In this document: one piece after another, positions 24,786 through 31,089 of the stretch
Layout: every line of letters begins with the position of its first letter
Position numbering within the stretch: position 1 is the stretch's first letter
From: JAWLFY01 sp964462125
GTDB taxonomy: Bacteria; Planctomycetota; Planctomycetia; Pirellulales; Pirellulaceae
Length of the DNA: 31,089 nt
Direction: 5' to 3'
NCBI GenBank assembly: GCA_964462125.1
Contig: CAYWXT010000035.1
Location: forward strand, 1 to 31,089
Position numbers and translations under genes: made by a program
Notes under the pieces: model-generated
Told to the model about the DNA's origin: nothing
The model's input: the letters and a program-made list of their open reading frames with translations, nothing else
Database searches by the model: none

Positions 24786-25689
24786 TTTGAAACAGCTGGT
24801 CGAAGACACCTACGCGGAGGGATTTCGCAGCATCTACGGCGAGATCCTGGTGACCGCGCGGGATGATCGTTGGCTGCGGCATTGCATCCATGCCGTCACC
24901 GGGCACGCCTCGAGCACCGTCATGTGTGACTGTGAAGCGGGCGTTTCCAGTTGGTTGGCGGGGGATCAGACACCGGATGGCCGGGTTGGCGCGACCGTGC
25001 AGTTCCACGTGCCCCGGTTTCGCAAAGACCGCCGCGAGCATCTGGAGAAGGTGATGCTGGCTCGGATCAGCCAGAACGTCTTGACCTGTCCGACGGCGCG
25101 GTGCTTCAACGTCTTGGAGACCGAAGACTACTTCAAGTTGGGCCGCAAGATCGCCTTTTTCGGCGACCGGTTCCAATTCCGCGACGAGCGTTTTGGGGAC
25201 AAGGGCTGGGTGATTCCGATCCTCAGCGGTGAGTTTTTCCTCTCACGCCGGTTCGGGTTCCGCGACGGAGTGATGGGGGGCAACCTGTGGTTCTTCGGCC
25301 CTGATGAATCGACGGCGCTCGATGCGGCGGAACGTGCGGCCCTCGCCGCCGAGGCAACCCCGGAGGTGATCACGACGTTTCCTGGAGGTGTCGCGGCCAG
25401 CGGTTCGAAGGCGGGCAGCAGCTATGATTTTACGATCGCCTCGACCTATGCCGAGTTCTGTCCCACCCTCCGCGACCGGTTGGGTGACCAGTCGAAGGTT
25501 CCCGCCGGGGTCGGCAGCATCATGGAATTGATCATCAACGGCCGCGACCTGGAGGCGCTGCAGGACGCGACCCGGCGAGCGATTTTGGCCGCCGCGGCCA
25601 CCCCGGGGTTGGTCCGGATCAGCGCCGGCAATTACGGCGGGCGGCTGGGCAAGACGTTTATCCATCTGCATCAGCTGATCGGCCCCTAG
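24778..25689 (+). CDS. fhcD: Formylmethanofuran--tetrahydromethanopterin N-formyltransferase
   Basis: A 303-residue protein matching Ftr/FhcD across its length. It moves the formyl group between tetrahydromethanopterin and methanofuran (or its analogue); in bacteria it is part of the Fhc complex that oxidises formaldehyde-derived C1 units to formate. Recognisable blocks: TCPTARCFN (103-111), DGVMGGNLWFFGP (163-175), FPGGVAASGSKAG (201-213), KVPAGVGSIMELIING (240-255) and RISAGNYGGRLGKTFIH (280-296). It is soluble, without a signal peptide. ATG 24778 is the family start; an in-frame ATG ten codons earlier lies inside the upstream gene. No fhcA, fhcB, fhcC, mch or mtdB is in the window, in keeping with scattered C1 genes in Planctomycetes. 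Its stop shares the bases CTAG with the stop of the convergent regulator. Confidence 0.95.
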   Translation: MADLKQLVEDTYAEGFRSIYGEILVTARDDRWLRHCIHAVTGHASSTVMCDCEAGVSSWLAGDQTPDGRVGATVQFHVPRFRKDRREHLEKVMLARISQNVLTCPTARCFNVLETEDYFKLGRKIAFFGDRFQFRDERFGDKGWVIPILSGEFFLSRRFGFRDGVMGGNLWFFGPDESTALDAAERAALAAEATPEVITTFPGGVAASGSKAGSSYDFTIASTYAEFCPTLRDRLGDQSKVPAGVGSIMELIINGRDLEALQDATRRAILAAAATPGLVRISAGNYGGRLGKTFIHLHQLIGP

Positions 25690-26705
25690 GCTCGGTTGGA
25701 ATAGGTTTCCGCCATCGCCGTGACGGCGTCGCGGACCGCGTCGCGGAAGTCAGGCGGATCGAGAACTTCAGCGTCGGCGCCCAAGGAAAGAACTTTCGGC
25801 AGCAGTTCGCGGGGGTGGGAGGCGGGGACGGTCAGGATCGGCGTTCCATCAGCCTGGTCGTCCCACTGCTGTTCCGGGTGCCAGGGATCTTCGCGGATCC
25901 AAGCGGCCGCCCGCTGTCCGAGCCGGATCCGCACTGGCGTCGGCGAATCGCCGGAAAAGATCCCGATGCTTTGGCCGAGATGTTTCGACAGGTCGACATT
26001 GGGGTCGGGTTTGAAGTACTCGTCAAGTGCCGTGGCGTGTCGGAAGCGGTCGAGCTTCCAGTGCCGGAGACGGTCGCTCGGATCGGACACCTCGGTCGCC
26101 GCCGCAACGACGTAAATACTGCTTTGATAGACGGCCAATCCATACGGCTCGATCCGCCGTGTCGACGCCGGCTTGCCCACCGATTCGTACTCAATCTCGA
26201 CCACGCGGTGTTCGAGGATCGCGCGATTGATCGTCTTCAGCATCCCCTCCTGTCGTTCGTAGGTTTTGCTCGGCGTGCCAAACACGTGCAGCGTCTTGCG
26301 GTACCGCTGGTAGTGCTCGAACACGCCATCCGGGATCGCCTCCTGAACTTTGTTCCAAAACGTCTCGATGCCCCGCCAGTATTGCGTTCCGAGCAACGGA
26401 AAAAGCAGTTCGCGGCCGATCGACAGCGCGATCAATTCCGTGGCGGAAACACCGATTTGATGAACGCTGCGATTGGTGCGTCCCAGTTTGTAGACGCGGC
26501 CGCGTTCGAGTGATTCTGTTTGGATGTCGAACCCCGCCGCCTGCAACGCTTCGACGTCGCGCCGCACCGTCCGGGCGTGCAGGGCACTGAGTCCCAAATC
26601 GGAAACCAGGTCGGCCCGGAGCTCCTCGAGCGTGCGGCCAAAACGGGAGTACTCCAACAGCTGCAGTAACTTGTGCTGCCGAATGAGTTGTTCATTGCGA
26701 GCCAC
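25686..26705 (-). CDS. WYL-domain transcriptional regulator
   Basis: A 339-residue regulator. The N-terminal part (about 8-70) is a winged helix of DeoR type with a recognition segment HARTVRRDVEALQAAGFDI. The middle is a WYL domain (about 158-226), seen in VVEIEYESVGKPASTRRIEP (168-187), YGLAVYQSSIYVVA and HWKLDRFRHATAL, and the C-terminal extension (255-335) reads as WCX. WYL domains bind ligands, often nucleic-acid-derived, and control DNA binding. The start is GTG 26705 with no ATG nearby. Four 19-bp tandem repeats lie 28 bases upstream and could be its operator. The gene is convergent with fhcD and overlaps it by four bases. Target genes are unknown; similarity to PafC-type and defence-linked WYL proteins is general only. 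Confidence 0.9.
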   Translation of the reverse strand: MARNEQLIRQHKLLQLLEYSRFGRTLEELRADLVSDLGLSALHARTVRRDVEALQAAGFDIQTESLERGRVYKLGRTNRSVHQIGVSATELIALSIGRELLFPLLGTQYWRGIETFWNKVQEAIPDGVFEHYQRYRKTLHVFGTPSKTYERQEGMLKTINRAILEHRVVEIEYESVGKPASTRRIEPYGLAVYQSSIYVVAAATEVSDPSDRLRHWKLDRFRHATALDEYFKPDPNVDLSKHLGQSIGIFSGDSPTPVRIRLGQRAAAWIREDPWHPEQQWDDQADGTPILTVPASHPRELLPKVLSLGADAEVLDPPDFRDAVRDAVTAMAETYSNRA

Positions 26706-26733
26706 GGGAAAACCCTTCCATGAGAAACGAGAC

Positions 26734-26809
26734 GGCTGACGTGACTGTCACCGGCAGCCTTGATTGTCGCCGGTGGACGTGATTGTCGCCGGTGGACGTG
26801 ATTGTCGCC
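26734..26809. repeat. Four 19-bp tandem repeats upstream of the WYL regulator
   Basis: Four consecutive 19-base units fill 76 bases: GGCTGACGTGACTGTCACC, GGCAGCCTTGATTGTCGCC and two identical copies of GGTGGACGTGATTGTCGCC. The array lies between the stop of the membrane protein gene and the GTG of the regulator. Its iteron-like form suits a multi-copy protein binding site or a slippage product. Confidence 0.8.
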
Positions 26810-26853
26810 GGGGGGCCCGCGACCGGGAAGCACCCTGGGATGGATCGGGCCGC

Positions 26854-28788
26854 TCAGCGGTCGATCCGCCAGATCGTCACCGGCGCCTCGGGGTCTTGGA
26901 AGACCTGCCTCAGCGGCGAGCGATCCAGGTCGCTCGCGGTCGGTAATCCCGCTCCGCCGGCCGAGCGGTCGATCACCAAGTAGCCTGCTCCCAACAGCCG
27001 TAGTTGCTGGAGTGAATCCTCGGAGGGGAATTGTTGCATCGTGACGCGGAGTTGGCGGTAACGGACCGGAAAGAATCCTGAATAGCCGTTGACCAGTGGC
27101 CGTTGAAACTGCAGCGAACGTAGCATCCACCGGCTGGTCGCTTCATACTGCGCGGTGCTCCCGTCGCGGGGAAACGGAAGGCAGGCGACCACGGCGTGCG
27201 GTGGGGTCTGCTCACGCAGCCAGTGCACCCAACTCGGGTTCGACTGCAACGTCCGGATGTCTTGCCAGGCAGGCCGCAAGGGCCAGGTTTCCGCGACCAC
27301 CGCCGCGAGACCGAGAACCACCAGGACCAGCCCACCGGCACGACTGAAACGCAGTCGTCGCATTCCCCGGACGCCCTCCCACAACCGTTGCTCGAATCCA
27401 AATCGATGACAGGTCTCCATCGCCATCAAGACGACCGCAATCTGATAGACGACAGCGAGCCGATAGGGGACACGAACCAACCGTAGCGGCGGGAACCAGC
27501 TGCCGATCCAGTCCCAGGGTTGCACGCCCAGCAGCGTCAATCGCGGTCCCATGGAAGCAAGCATCGCGCCGACCGCCAGCAGCGTACAAAACCAGAACCA
27601 CCGGCTTCGAGAAACGCCACCGGCGCCCTCCCACTTCACCGTCGCGCGCTCCATTGTGCCGGTCCCGTTCCTCGCTGACGATTCCACTGACGATTTCGCT
27701 GACGATTCAGAGCCGGTGTCGGCTGGTGGCGCGTCGGCGGGGGGACGCAAGACGCAATGAGCGAGGACCCCCAGCAGTGCCAGGCTGCTGAGGGCGATTC
27801 CTGCACCGAGAGGCCTCCCTTGGCCAGCCCGCCAAGGCGGAGCATCGATCCAACCGAACCCGTTCGGGTAGCTGATCGCGTAGTCGAGCGGCGCCGCCGA
27901 GAAATGGTGCACCAATCCGCCCGGTCTGGCATCCGCTGAGGACGCCAGGTAACGAAGCTGGCCCGATAACCATGGCGACACCAGCGTCACGGCCAGAGCG
28001 AAGCTGAGCAGCAGAGAGAACCAGAAGCGAGCGTCGCGTGGCGCCGCGTCGCGGGATCGCCCTGGCGGCCAGAGCAAAACCAGCGCGATCGGTGAAAGCA
28101 TGGCCATGAACAATCCATAGTAATTGCAGGCGGCGTAGCAGGCGGCCAACGCGGCGCCAAGGATTGTGGCCGATCTGACCCCAGGCCCATTGGTGAACCG
28201 CAAGATTGCAACCATCACCCCGAGCGGTCCCCAGATCGACGTCAATTGAATCACCCCCATCTGCCAACGCGCAAAGGGGAGATGGAACAGCAGCAGTGCC
28301 GTGAACAATGACAGCCATGGAGAATAGCCGAGGCTTCTCGCAAGTTGGCGGGCCAGGGTTGCGGTGAGGGCGAGTTGCAGGCACAGGTAGACGTTGTATG
28401 CAACAACGGGTGTCGTGGTTGACCAAGCGAGCGGGGCGACCAGCAGCATCGTTGGCTGCATCTCGGAAAAGGTGAACGCTCCGGCGGCCGGATAGAAGAT
28501 CGGGGCATGAAAGTAATTTTCGAAGCCGCTTGCCGCTTGATGCGCGTTCCAGCCGACCGTCCAAGCGTTCAGGAAAGGAACCGTCGCGGACGACTCGGTC
28601 CCCAACGGAAGGTGATTCAGGAACGAGGCCGGGGTGCCCCAAATTTCCCAGCACGCGAAGGTTGCCCATAGAATGATCTCCACCCCGATGAGAAGTGCCG
28701 CGCGGGCCTTGATCGTTAGCCCGCCCACCGGCGGTTCCGGGTCCGGCGCTTGTGCACCACTTTTGCGAGAACGCTCACGGGTCGCCAT
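26854..28788 (-). CDS. Large polytopic membrane protein, possible GT-C type glycosyltransferase
   Basis: A 644-residue membrane protein. Segments are visible near 28-48, 109-125, 127-150, 157-172, 176-197, 206-240, 257-275, 328-347, 397-415, 443-460 and 486-503, with a soluble C-terminal part (505-644). The first loop has a long extracytoplasmic stretch with NYFHAPIFYPAAGAFTFSE, the kind of region found in GT-C lipid-linked glycosyltransferases and YfhO-like proteins. I do not see the usual DE or DD catalytic pair in that loop, so the enzyme class is a guess. A small charged loop (about 350-390) has three near-identical 12-base units encoding SSAKSSVESSAR. ATG 28788, preceded by AGGG, is chosen over an in-frame TTG at 28830. 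No operon partner is close on this strand apart from the WYL gene 148 bp downstream. Confidence 0.7.
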   Translation of the reverse strand: MATRERSRKSGAQAPDPEPPVGGLTIKARAALLIGVEIILWATFACWEIWGTPASFLNHLPLGTESSATVPFLNAWTVGWNAHQAASGFENYFHAPIFYPAAGAFTFSEMQPTMLLVAPLAWSTTTPVVAYNVYLCLQLALTATLARQLARSLGYSPWLSLFTALLLFHLPFARWQMGVIQLTSIWGPLGVMVAILRFTNGPGVRSATILGAALAACYAACNYYGLFMAMLSPIALVLLWPPGRSRDAAPRDARFWFSLLLSFALAVTLVSPWLSGQLRYLASSADARPGGLVHHFSAAPLDYAISYPNGFGWIDAPPWRAGQGRPLGAGIALSSLALLGVLAHCVLRPPADAPPADTGSESSAKSSVESSARNGTGTMERATVKWEGAGGVSRSRWFWFCTLLAVGAMLASMGPRLTLLGVQPWDWIGSWFPPLRLVRVPYRLAVVYQIAVVLMAMETCHRFGFEQRLWEGVRGMRRLRFSRAGGLVLVVLGLAAVVAETWPLRPAWQDIRTLQSNPSWVHWLREQTPPHAVVACLPFPRDGSTAQYEATSRWMLRSLQFQRPLVNGYSGFFPVRYRQLRVTMQQFPSEDSLQQLRLLGAGYLVIDRSAGGAGLPTASDLDRSPLRQVFQDPEAPVTIWRIDR

Positions 28789-29074
28789 ATTCCCTGTCCT
28801 GCGCAGTTTGCCGCGGCAAGCGGTCAGCAAATATTGGCATAGGCAAAAAGCTAGTTCGGCCTACCGTCGTGCTTGTCAACGGGCGCAATGGAGGCCGAGC
28901 GATGGAAGGCTGTCAGGTTAGCGAAAAGAACGGTACGCAGACATCCCGCAACGCCTGTTTCTCAAAAACTCGCAAGGGATCGCTGCACGGGGCTCGCATC
29001 TGTCAGAAAATATCGCCTTGCGCTCCGGGAAAGGGACGTAAACCTTCAAAAATCCTGCGATAAGAGGTGCTGAT
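28789..29074. other. Intergenic stretch without a supported gene
   Basis: Short open frames exist on both strands but none has a convincing ribosome site or recognisable motif. A TTGACA on the minus strand (28879-28874) could be a -35 for the membrane protein gene, but no matching -10 is seen at 16-18 bases. Confidence 0.4.
29063..29069 (+). promoter_or_regulatory. Strong ribosome binding site before a 22-codon frame
   Basis: AGAGGTG lies with optimal spacing before ATG 29075. It is one of the best Shine-Dalgarno sites in the window, which argues that a real gene once began, or still begins, here. Confidence 0.55.
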
Positions 29075-29143
29075 ATGAGAAGTTGCGTTGTTGCCTCCAC
29101 TTTGATTCTGGCATGGACGTCTTCCGCAGCGGCCGAGGAGTAA
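29075..29143 (+). pseudogene. Signal-peptide gene remnant or very short secreted peptide
   Basis: ATG 29075 opens a frame whose first 20 residues are a typical signal peptide (MRSCVVASTLILAWTSSAAA, cleavage expected after AAA), and TAA follows two codons later (29141-29143). Beyond this TAA the same frame runs on without interruption to TGA 29303-29305 (53 more codons, starting SALGEDGEIEQLARAVHGAL), with normal GC-rich codon use. The simplest reading is a secreted-protein gene broken by a nonsense change and then truncated. A genuine two-residue product is implausible. I recognise no family in the downstream part. Confidence 0.5.
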
Positions 29144-29305
29144 TCGGCTCTGGGCGAGGACGGCGAGATCGAGCAGCTCGCCCGCGCCGTGCATGGGGCG
29201 CTGCAGGTTTACGACCTTCCTGATCTCGCGCGAAGTCTCGGGGACCAGCTGACGATCAGTGAGCCGCTCGATGCGATCGGCCGGCCGCACGCTCTCGGCA
29301 GATGA

Positions 29306-29629
29306 CGTGCTCCGAGATGCGGCTGGCGTACTCGATCGCCCAGGCCTCCCATTCACCACAAGACCTCCATGATCTGAAAGCCGCCTCGCCACAGAGAAAG
29401 TTTAGCGACCAGTCGGGTCACCCCAAAGGCATGTTGGGTGGATCGGTGACGAAAGGCCGAAAATTCATCACCGCGGACGATCGCATTTCTCGACGCTGCG
29501 CGGGCGAGATTCGCCCACCGACCTCAACGGCAGAAACCGCCGTGGACAACGCCATTCGTGTCGGACACCTTTTTCCGCTCGTCACGATGAATACCTTTCC
29601 AAATACAACTACAAGAGAATCAGCTATGG
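29306..29629. other. Low-information region between remnant and membrane protein
   Basis: A plus-strand frame from ATG 29302 (116 codons) and a minus-strand frame (29003-29392) cover it, but both have uneven composition and no recognisable motif. I see no RNA gene, repeat or terminator that I can support. It looks like decayed coding DNA. Confidence 0.4.
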
Positions 29630-30211
29630 ATGATTCGGGAAGTCATTTTTGAGCCGTCCCTAATCGCGCTGTTGCTGCTGTCGCTGACGCCGTCGTTTGT
29701 CTGGATTTCGTATGATGTTTCTTTTTTAGATTCGCTCTACGTGAAGGGTGTTGGCCCATCCGCTAGACTGGTGCATTTCGAAAACGCAACTGCTCGTGGT
29801 GTGAACTTCTGGGAAGGCTGGTTGACTCACGTCGTCTCGCTGGCTCTCGCTTTGAGACTCGGGGCGATCTGGTGGCGCTGTCGGAGAGGAAGAGACGTTT
29901 CCGATGACTTGGTTTCGATCGTGAACTGGACCGCTGCCGCGTGGGTTCTCCTTCTGTTGGCGTTGGTCGTTTTTGTCGTGTGTGGAATCGAACGCAATAC
30001 CTACCGATCGTGGCGGGAGTGCTGGCAAATCGAACGCATCATACTGCTTGTCGCGGTGGCCACGATTGTTGCTCTCCTGGGCCTCACGGTCCCGTCTCGC
30101 CTCATCCATGGCCTTTGCACATTCTTTGTGTTGCTGAGCCTGATTGCAATGATTGGCTTACGAACGGGAAATGCCGTGATCGTTGTCCGGGCAGATGACG
30201 TTCCACCGTGA
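29630..30211 (+). CDS. Hypothetical integral membrane protein
   Basis: A 193-residue protein with five likely membrane segments (about 9-27, 63-82, 98-118, 134-152, 158-177) joined by short charged loops such as RCRRGRDVSDD and IERNTYRSWRECWQIER. No catalytic or family motif is recognised. The base composition is lower in GC than the first 28 kb, and codon use is less biased, which fits acquired DNA or a weakly expressed gene. Start ATG 29630 places a hydrophobic segment directly after a short N-terminus, but the ribosome site is poor. It stands alone between a decayed region and an inverted repeat. Confidence 0.55.
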   Translation: MIREVIFEPSLIALLLLSLTPSFVWISYDVSFLDSLYVKGVGPSARLVHFENATARGVNFWEGWLTHVVSLALALRLGAIWWRCRRGRDVSDDLVSIVNWTAAAWVLLLLALVVFVVCGIERNTYRSWRECWQIERIILLVAVATIVALLGLTVPSRLIHGLCTFFVLLSLIAMIGLRTGNAVIVVRADDVPP

Positions 30212-30262
30212 TCGGAATCCGGGCGATGGGAAGTTCCCTTCACCCACTCGTCCCGCAAGCCT

Positions 30263-30311
30263 TCCCAGCCTGGCACCCCCACTCGAAAGTTTAGGAGATG
30301 CCCGGCTGGGA
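30263..30311. repeat. Imperfect inverted repeat, REP-like
   Basis: TCCCAGCCTGGCA (30263-30275) and TGCCCGGCTGGGA (30299-30311) are complementary at 12 of 13 positions and flank a 23-base loop. The element sits between the membrane protein and VOC genes, which converge, so it could also act as a bidirectional terminator; there is a short T-run soon after the right arm. Its size and position resemble dispersed extragenic palindromes. Confidence 0.6.
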
Positions 30312-30323
30312 GAATCTTTGTTT

Positions 30324-30716
30324 TCATTCCCCGGCCCCAAGGGGCTGAGCGAAACTCAGTTCGTGCCCATCTGGATCGCGAATGTGGAAGTATCGCTCGC
30401 CCCATTCCGCATCTCGCGGCGGCATCTCGGGCGTCAGCCCGGCAGCGACGGCTCGATGATGGAACCGATCCACGTCCGACACGTAAAAGATGACTCGACC
30501 CCACCACTGCGTCTTTGCGGTCCCCGGGAGAGTCACCAGGTTCAAGTACCCGTTTCCGGCATGAAGGCTGGTAAAGGAGGCGTTCTCACCACCATAACGG
30601 ATCGTAAAACCCAGTGCCCGGTAAAACCGCAAACTCCGAGCCATGTTCCGGACGGCCAGCGTGACGGCGGCGATTCCCTCAATCTGCGTCTTGTGTTGGT
30701 CATCTCGATAGGACAT
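30324..30716 (-). CDS. VOC (glyoxalase/bleomycin-resistance fold) family protein
   Basis: A 130-residue protein with the two-half VOC layout: IAAVTLAVRNMARSLRFYRA (15-34) with LGFTIRYGG, then GRVIFYVSDVDRFHHRAVAA (73-92) and the ending YFHIRDPDGHELSFAQP (109-125). It is cytoplasmic and probably dimeric. Of the usual metal ligands only the last glutamate (in HELSFA) is obvious; the positions that carry His in glyoxalase I are Ala and Val here, so a metal-dependent lyase is unlikely and a binding or resistance-type role is more plausible. ATG 30716 is chosen; GTG 30731 in frame would add five residues. It lies next to a transposase remnant. Substrate unknown. Confidence 0.8.
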   Translation of the reverse strand: MSYRDDQHKTQIEGIAAVTLAVRNMARSLRFYRALGFTIRYGGENASFTSLHAGNGYLNLVTLPGTAKTQWWGRVIFYVSDVDRFHHRAVAAGLTPEMPPRDAEWGERYFHIRDPDGHELSFAQPLGAGE

Positions 30717-30739
30717 CTCCCAATCAATCACCCTGGTCG

Positions 30740-31089
30740 ATGGCTCTCTGGTCGGACGAAGGAGGCGAACACGACGAACGTGCCGTTCTCGAACGGATCC
30801 TCCAGGAGGATCACTTGTACGTCATGGACCGCGGCTATGCGAAGTTCGGGCTGTTCAACAAGATCGTCGACCTTCGCAGCAGCTATGTCTGCGGGCTGCG
30901 GGATAACAGTGCCTACGAGGCCCTTGAAGATCGACGGCCCTGAGCGGCGGCGGAATTCTTCGGATCGCAACCAACCTACTGGACGTCCCCGCCGAGATCA
31001 TCGCATTGCTTTATGCCGAGCGCTGGATCATCGGGATCTTCTTTCGCTTCCTGAAGCAACTGTTGGGCTGCAACCATCTGATCAGCCAC
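30740..31089 (+). pseudogene. IS4-family transposase remnant (frameshifted, internally deleted, catalytic Glu lost)
   Basis: Two pieces of one DDE transposase are visible. In one frame (30740-30943) the piece has HLYVMDRGYAKFGLFNKIV, the second catalytic-Asp region of IS4 enzymes, and ends at a TGA. In another frame (about 30946 to the edge) lie GGILRIATNLLDVPAEIIAL and then YAERWIIGIFFRFLK. The second matches the IS4 Y(2)R(3)E(6)K signature exactly in spacing, but the catalytic glutamate is Gly. The stretch that normally separates these regions is mostly missing, and the N-terminal half before 30740 is absent. It cannot encode an active enzyme. It continues beyond the window. Confidence 0.82.

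Noticed and set aside
26734..26809. CRISPR-like reading of the 19-bp repeats
   Set aside because: Units are contiguous without spacers and there are no cas genes.
29003..29392. Minus-strand frame with ERLTDRQL and TSREIR, faintly like a LuxR-type helix-turn-helix
   Set aside because: The match covers only a few residues, lacks the usual segment between the two motifs, and overlaps the signal-peptide gene with its strong ribosome site.

Overview
The window reads as a chromosomal segment of a planctomycete, most likely a Rhodopirellula/Pirellula-type member of Pirellulales. This is inferred from several things together: a PEP-CTERM sorting signal, a SurA-like membrane-anchored chaperone, a small basic protein of planctomycete type, a GldA/GldFG/DUF4340 ABC cluster, a MoxR-DUF58-transglutaminase cluster, and a bacterial formylmethanofuran:tetrahydromethanopterin formyltransferase. 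Composition is GC-rich by eye and codon use is even up to about 28.8 kb. I see no rRNA, tRNA, CRISPR array or prophage.

Layout. 1-1149 (minus) is the N-terminal part of a SurA-like periplasmic folding protein that runs off the left edge. 1410-10528 (plus) holds topA, a 58-residue basic protein, and a tight three-gene ABC unit: ATPase, a fused permease/auxiliary protein, and a DUF4340 protein with a long acidic insert. 10601-14547 holds a HEAT-repeat membrane-anchored protein (minus), a secreted HExxH protein resembling predicted Zn-proteases, a PEP-CTERM protein, and the tRNA methyltransferase mnmD (minus). 14734-19201 is a translationally coupled operon of MoxR ATPase, DUF58 protein and TgpA-like transglutaminase. 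It converges on a soluble FHA-GAF-histidine kinase, behind which a second, unlinked-type moxR and a gamma-glutamyltransferase read outward. 24174-25689 is an overlapping pair: a 5-formyltetrahydrofolate cyclo-ligase family gene and the formyltransferase of the tetrahydromethanopterin C1 pathway. A WYL regulator converges on this pair, with four 19-bp tandem repeats just upstream of its start. 26854-28788 (minus) is a large polytopic membrane protein.

From about 28.8 kb to the right edge the segment looks like accessory or decaying DNA. It has low gene density, a signal-peptide gene that stops after 22 codons, an orphan membrane protein, a REP-like inverted repeat, a VOC-fold protein, and a frameshifted, internally deleted IS4-type transposase whose catalytic glutamate is replaced by glycine.

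Functionally, most of the window concerns the cell envelope: protein folding, an ABC system, MoxR chaperones with envelope partners, a transglutaminase, secreted hydrolases and surface sorting. The cyclo-ligase/formyltransferase pair is the clearest metabolic module and the association I find most worth testing. No wholly new system is demonstrable from sequence alone.
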